DNA of 64,000 bases from Pedococcus aerophilus (GTDB lineage Bacteria > Actinomycetota > Actinomycetes > Actinomycetales > Dermatophilaceae): assembly GCF_039532215.1 (NCBI RefSeq), contig NZ_BAAARN010000001.1, forward strand, positions 1,535,942-1,599,941, given 5' to 3'. The position numbers were made by a program, and so were the translations under genes. The number at the start of each line of letters is the position of its first letter. The first letter of the stretch is position 1. The notes beneath the pieces were generated by a model. It was not told the DNA's origin. It searched no databases and saw only the letters and a list, made by a program, of their open reading frames with translations. Positions 63,152 to 64,000 of this stretch are shown here, piece after piece.

Positions 63152-64000
63152 GGCTCGCGATCCTGGGTGGCGGGGGGTTCCGGACGCCGTTGGTCTACGG
63201 GGCCCTGCTCACCGACCACCACGACCAGCGGGTCGACGAGGTCCGCCTGCACGACGTCGACGAGTCGCGGCTCGAGGCGATCGGCCGGGTCCTGACCCAG
63301 ATGGGCGCCGACCACGACGCCCCGCCGTCGGTGCTGACGACCACCGACCTCGACGAGGCGCTCGAGGGCGCCGACTTCGTCTTCTCGGCGATCCGCGTCG
63401 GTGGCCTCGAGGGGCGCACCGCCGACGAGCGCGTCGCCCTCGACCTCGGGCTGCTCGGCCAGGAGACGACCGGGCCCGGCGGTCTGTCGTTCGGCCTGCG
63501 GACCCTCCCTGTCGCCCGCCACGTCGCCGAGCGCGTGCGTGCGGTCGCGCCCGATGCCTGGGTCATCAACTTCACCAACCCCGCCGGCATGATCACCGAG
63601 GCCATGCAGCAGGTCCTCGGCGACCGGGTCGTCGGCATCTGCGACTCCCCCATCGGCCTGGGGCGACGCGCCGCGGCGACCCTTGGCCTGGACCCGCTGA
63701 CGACGACCGTCGACTACGTCGGCCTCAACCACCTCGGCTGGCTCCGGGGCGTGCACTCCGCCGGCGAGGACGTCCTGCCCCGCCTGCTCGCGGACGACGC
63801 GCTGCTCGGCTCCATGGAGGAGGGTCAGCTCTTCGGCCTCGACTGGATCCGGACGCTGGGAGCCATCCCCAACGAGTACCTCTACTACTACTACTTCACC
63901 CGTGACGCCGTGGCCTCGATCCGGGGCGCCGAGCAGACCCGCGGCGAGTACCTCCTGGACCAGCAGCGCAGCTTCTACGCCGCCATGGCCGCCTCACCCC
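63148..64000 (+). CDS. GH4 family glycosidase (phospho-glycosidase-like), N-terminal part
   Basis: The frame runs from ATG 63148 to the window edge (284 residues; the family is about 420-450). GH4 enzymes use NAD and Mn. Seen: the NAD-binding start LAILGGGGFRTPLVYG, NFTNPAGMITEA (Asn144), metal Cys165 in GICDSPIGLG, and metal His195 in VGLNHLGW. The common annotation would be 6-phospho-beta-glucosidase. From memory, CDMP-type motifs at the Cys mark phospho-alpha-glucosidases and CNVP-type the beta enzymes; CDSP is ambiguous, so anomer choice is open. Overlaps the DeoR stop. Confidence 0.85.
   Translation, partial: MRLAILGGGGFRTPLVYGALLTDHHDQRVDEVRLHDVDESRLEAIGRVLTQMGADHDAPPSVLTTTDLDEALEGADFVFSAIRVGGLEGRTADERVALDLGLLGQETTGPGGLSFGLRTLPVARHVAERVRAVAPDAWVINFTNPAGMITEAMQQVLGDRVVGICDSPIGLGRRAAATLGLDPLTTTVDYVGLNHLGWLRGVHSAGEDVLPRLLADDALLGSMEEGQLFGLDWIRTLGAIPNEYLYYYYFTRDAVASIRGAEQTRGEYLLDQQRSFYAAMAASP

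Overview
The window comes from a high-GC, gene-dense actinobacterial chromosome. GTG and TTG starts are common, 4-bp stop/start overlaps are frequent, and DUF222/HNH, DUF4229, CcsB/ResB and futalosine-independent menaquinone genes are all present. My best guess is Micrococcales, probably Intrasporangiaceae-like; this is an inference from gene content and order, not from a search. I saw no rRNA, tRNA, CRISPR array, transposase or integrase, and no gene-free stretch longer than about 215 bases.

Layout. 1-565 is the 3' end of a PhoX-type phosphatase, convergent with a long-chain polyprenyl diphosphate synthase (667-1668). 1682-17875 is a complete 14-gene complex I operon (nuoA to nuoN, minus strand). 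18012-39768 is a menaquinone supercluster spread over both strands: a geranylgeranyl-reductase-type quinone reductase, menG, menF, menD, menC, menB, menE and menA. Set between menC and menD on the minus strand is a tightly coupled block of genes with no known role in quinone synthesis: an ATP-grasp ligase, an S51 peptidase-like protein, two Fes-type esterases, an M20 peptidase, a two-domain VOC protein, a WXG100-like protein and a lipase-like protein. An Nramp-like transporter without its metal motifs and a glutathione peroxidase lie close by.

39782-47506 is an accessory stretch: cyclase-like protein, DUF222/HNH protein, small membrane protein, GNAT, AlkZ-like protein, FAD oxidoreductase, and a dienelactone-hydrolase-like gene divergent from its probable regulator. 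47518-53785 holds DUF4229, the system II cytochrome c maturation genes (ccsB, resB, ccdA, a TlpA-like thioredoxin), a histidine phosphatase and hemL. 53878-55040 is a MarR regulator divergent from a YceI protein. 55099-64000 is a carbohydrate locus: a large secreted PIG-L-type deacetylase, an ABC importer without its own ATPase, a PfkB sugar kinase, and a divergent DeoR regulator plus GH4 glycosidase that runs off the window.

How it fits together. The polyprenyl synthase and Men enzymes make the quinone that complex I reduces, and the Ccs/Hem genes mature the cytochromes downstream, so most of the first 54 kb serves respiration. The parts least explained by known pathways are the ATP-grasp/S51/esterase/peptidase block inside the men genes and the PTS-free GH4/kinase/deacetylase locus. 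Two genome-style features recur: short tandem repeats at gene 3' ends and inside genes, and -10-like boxes placed 6-10 nt before start codons, which suggests leaderless mRNAs.
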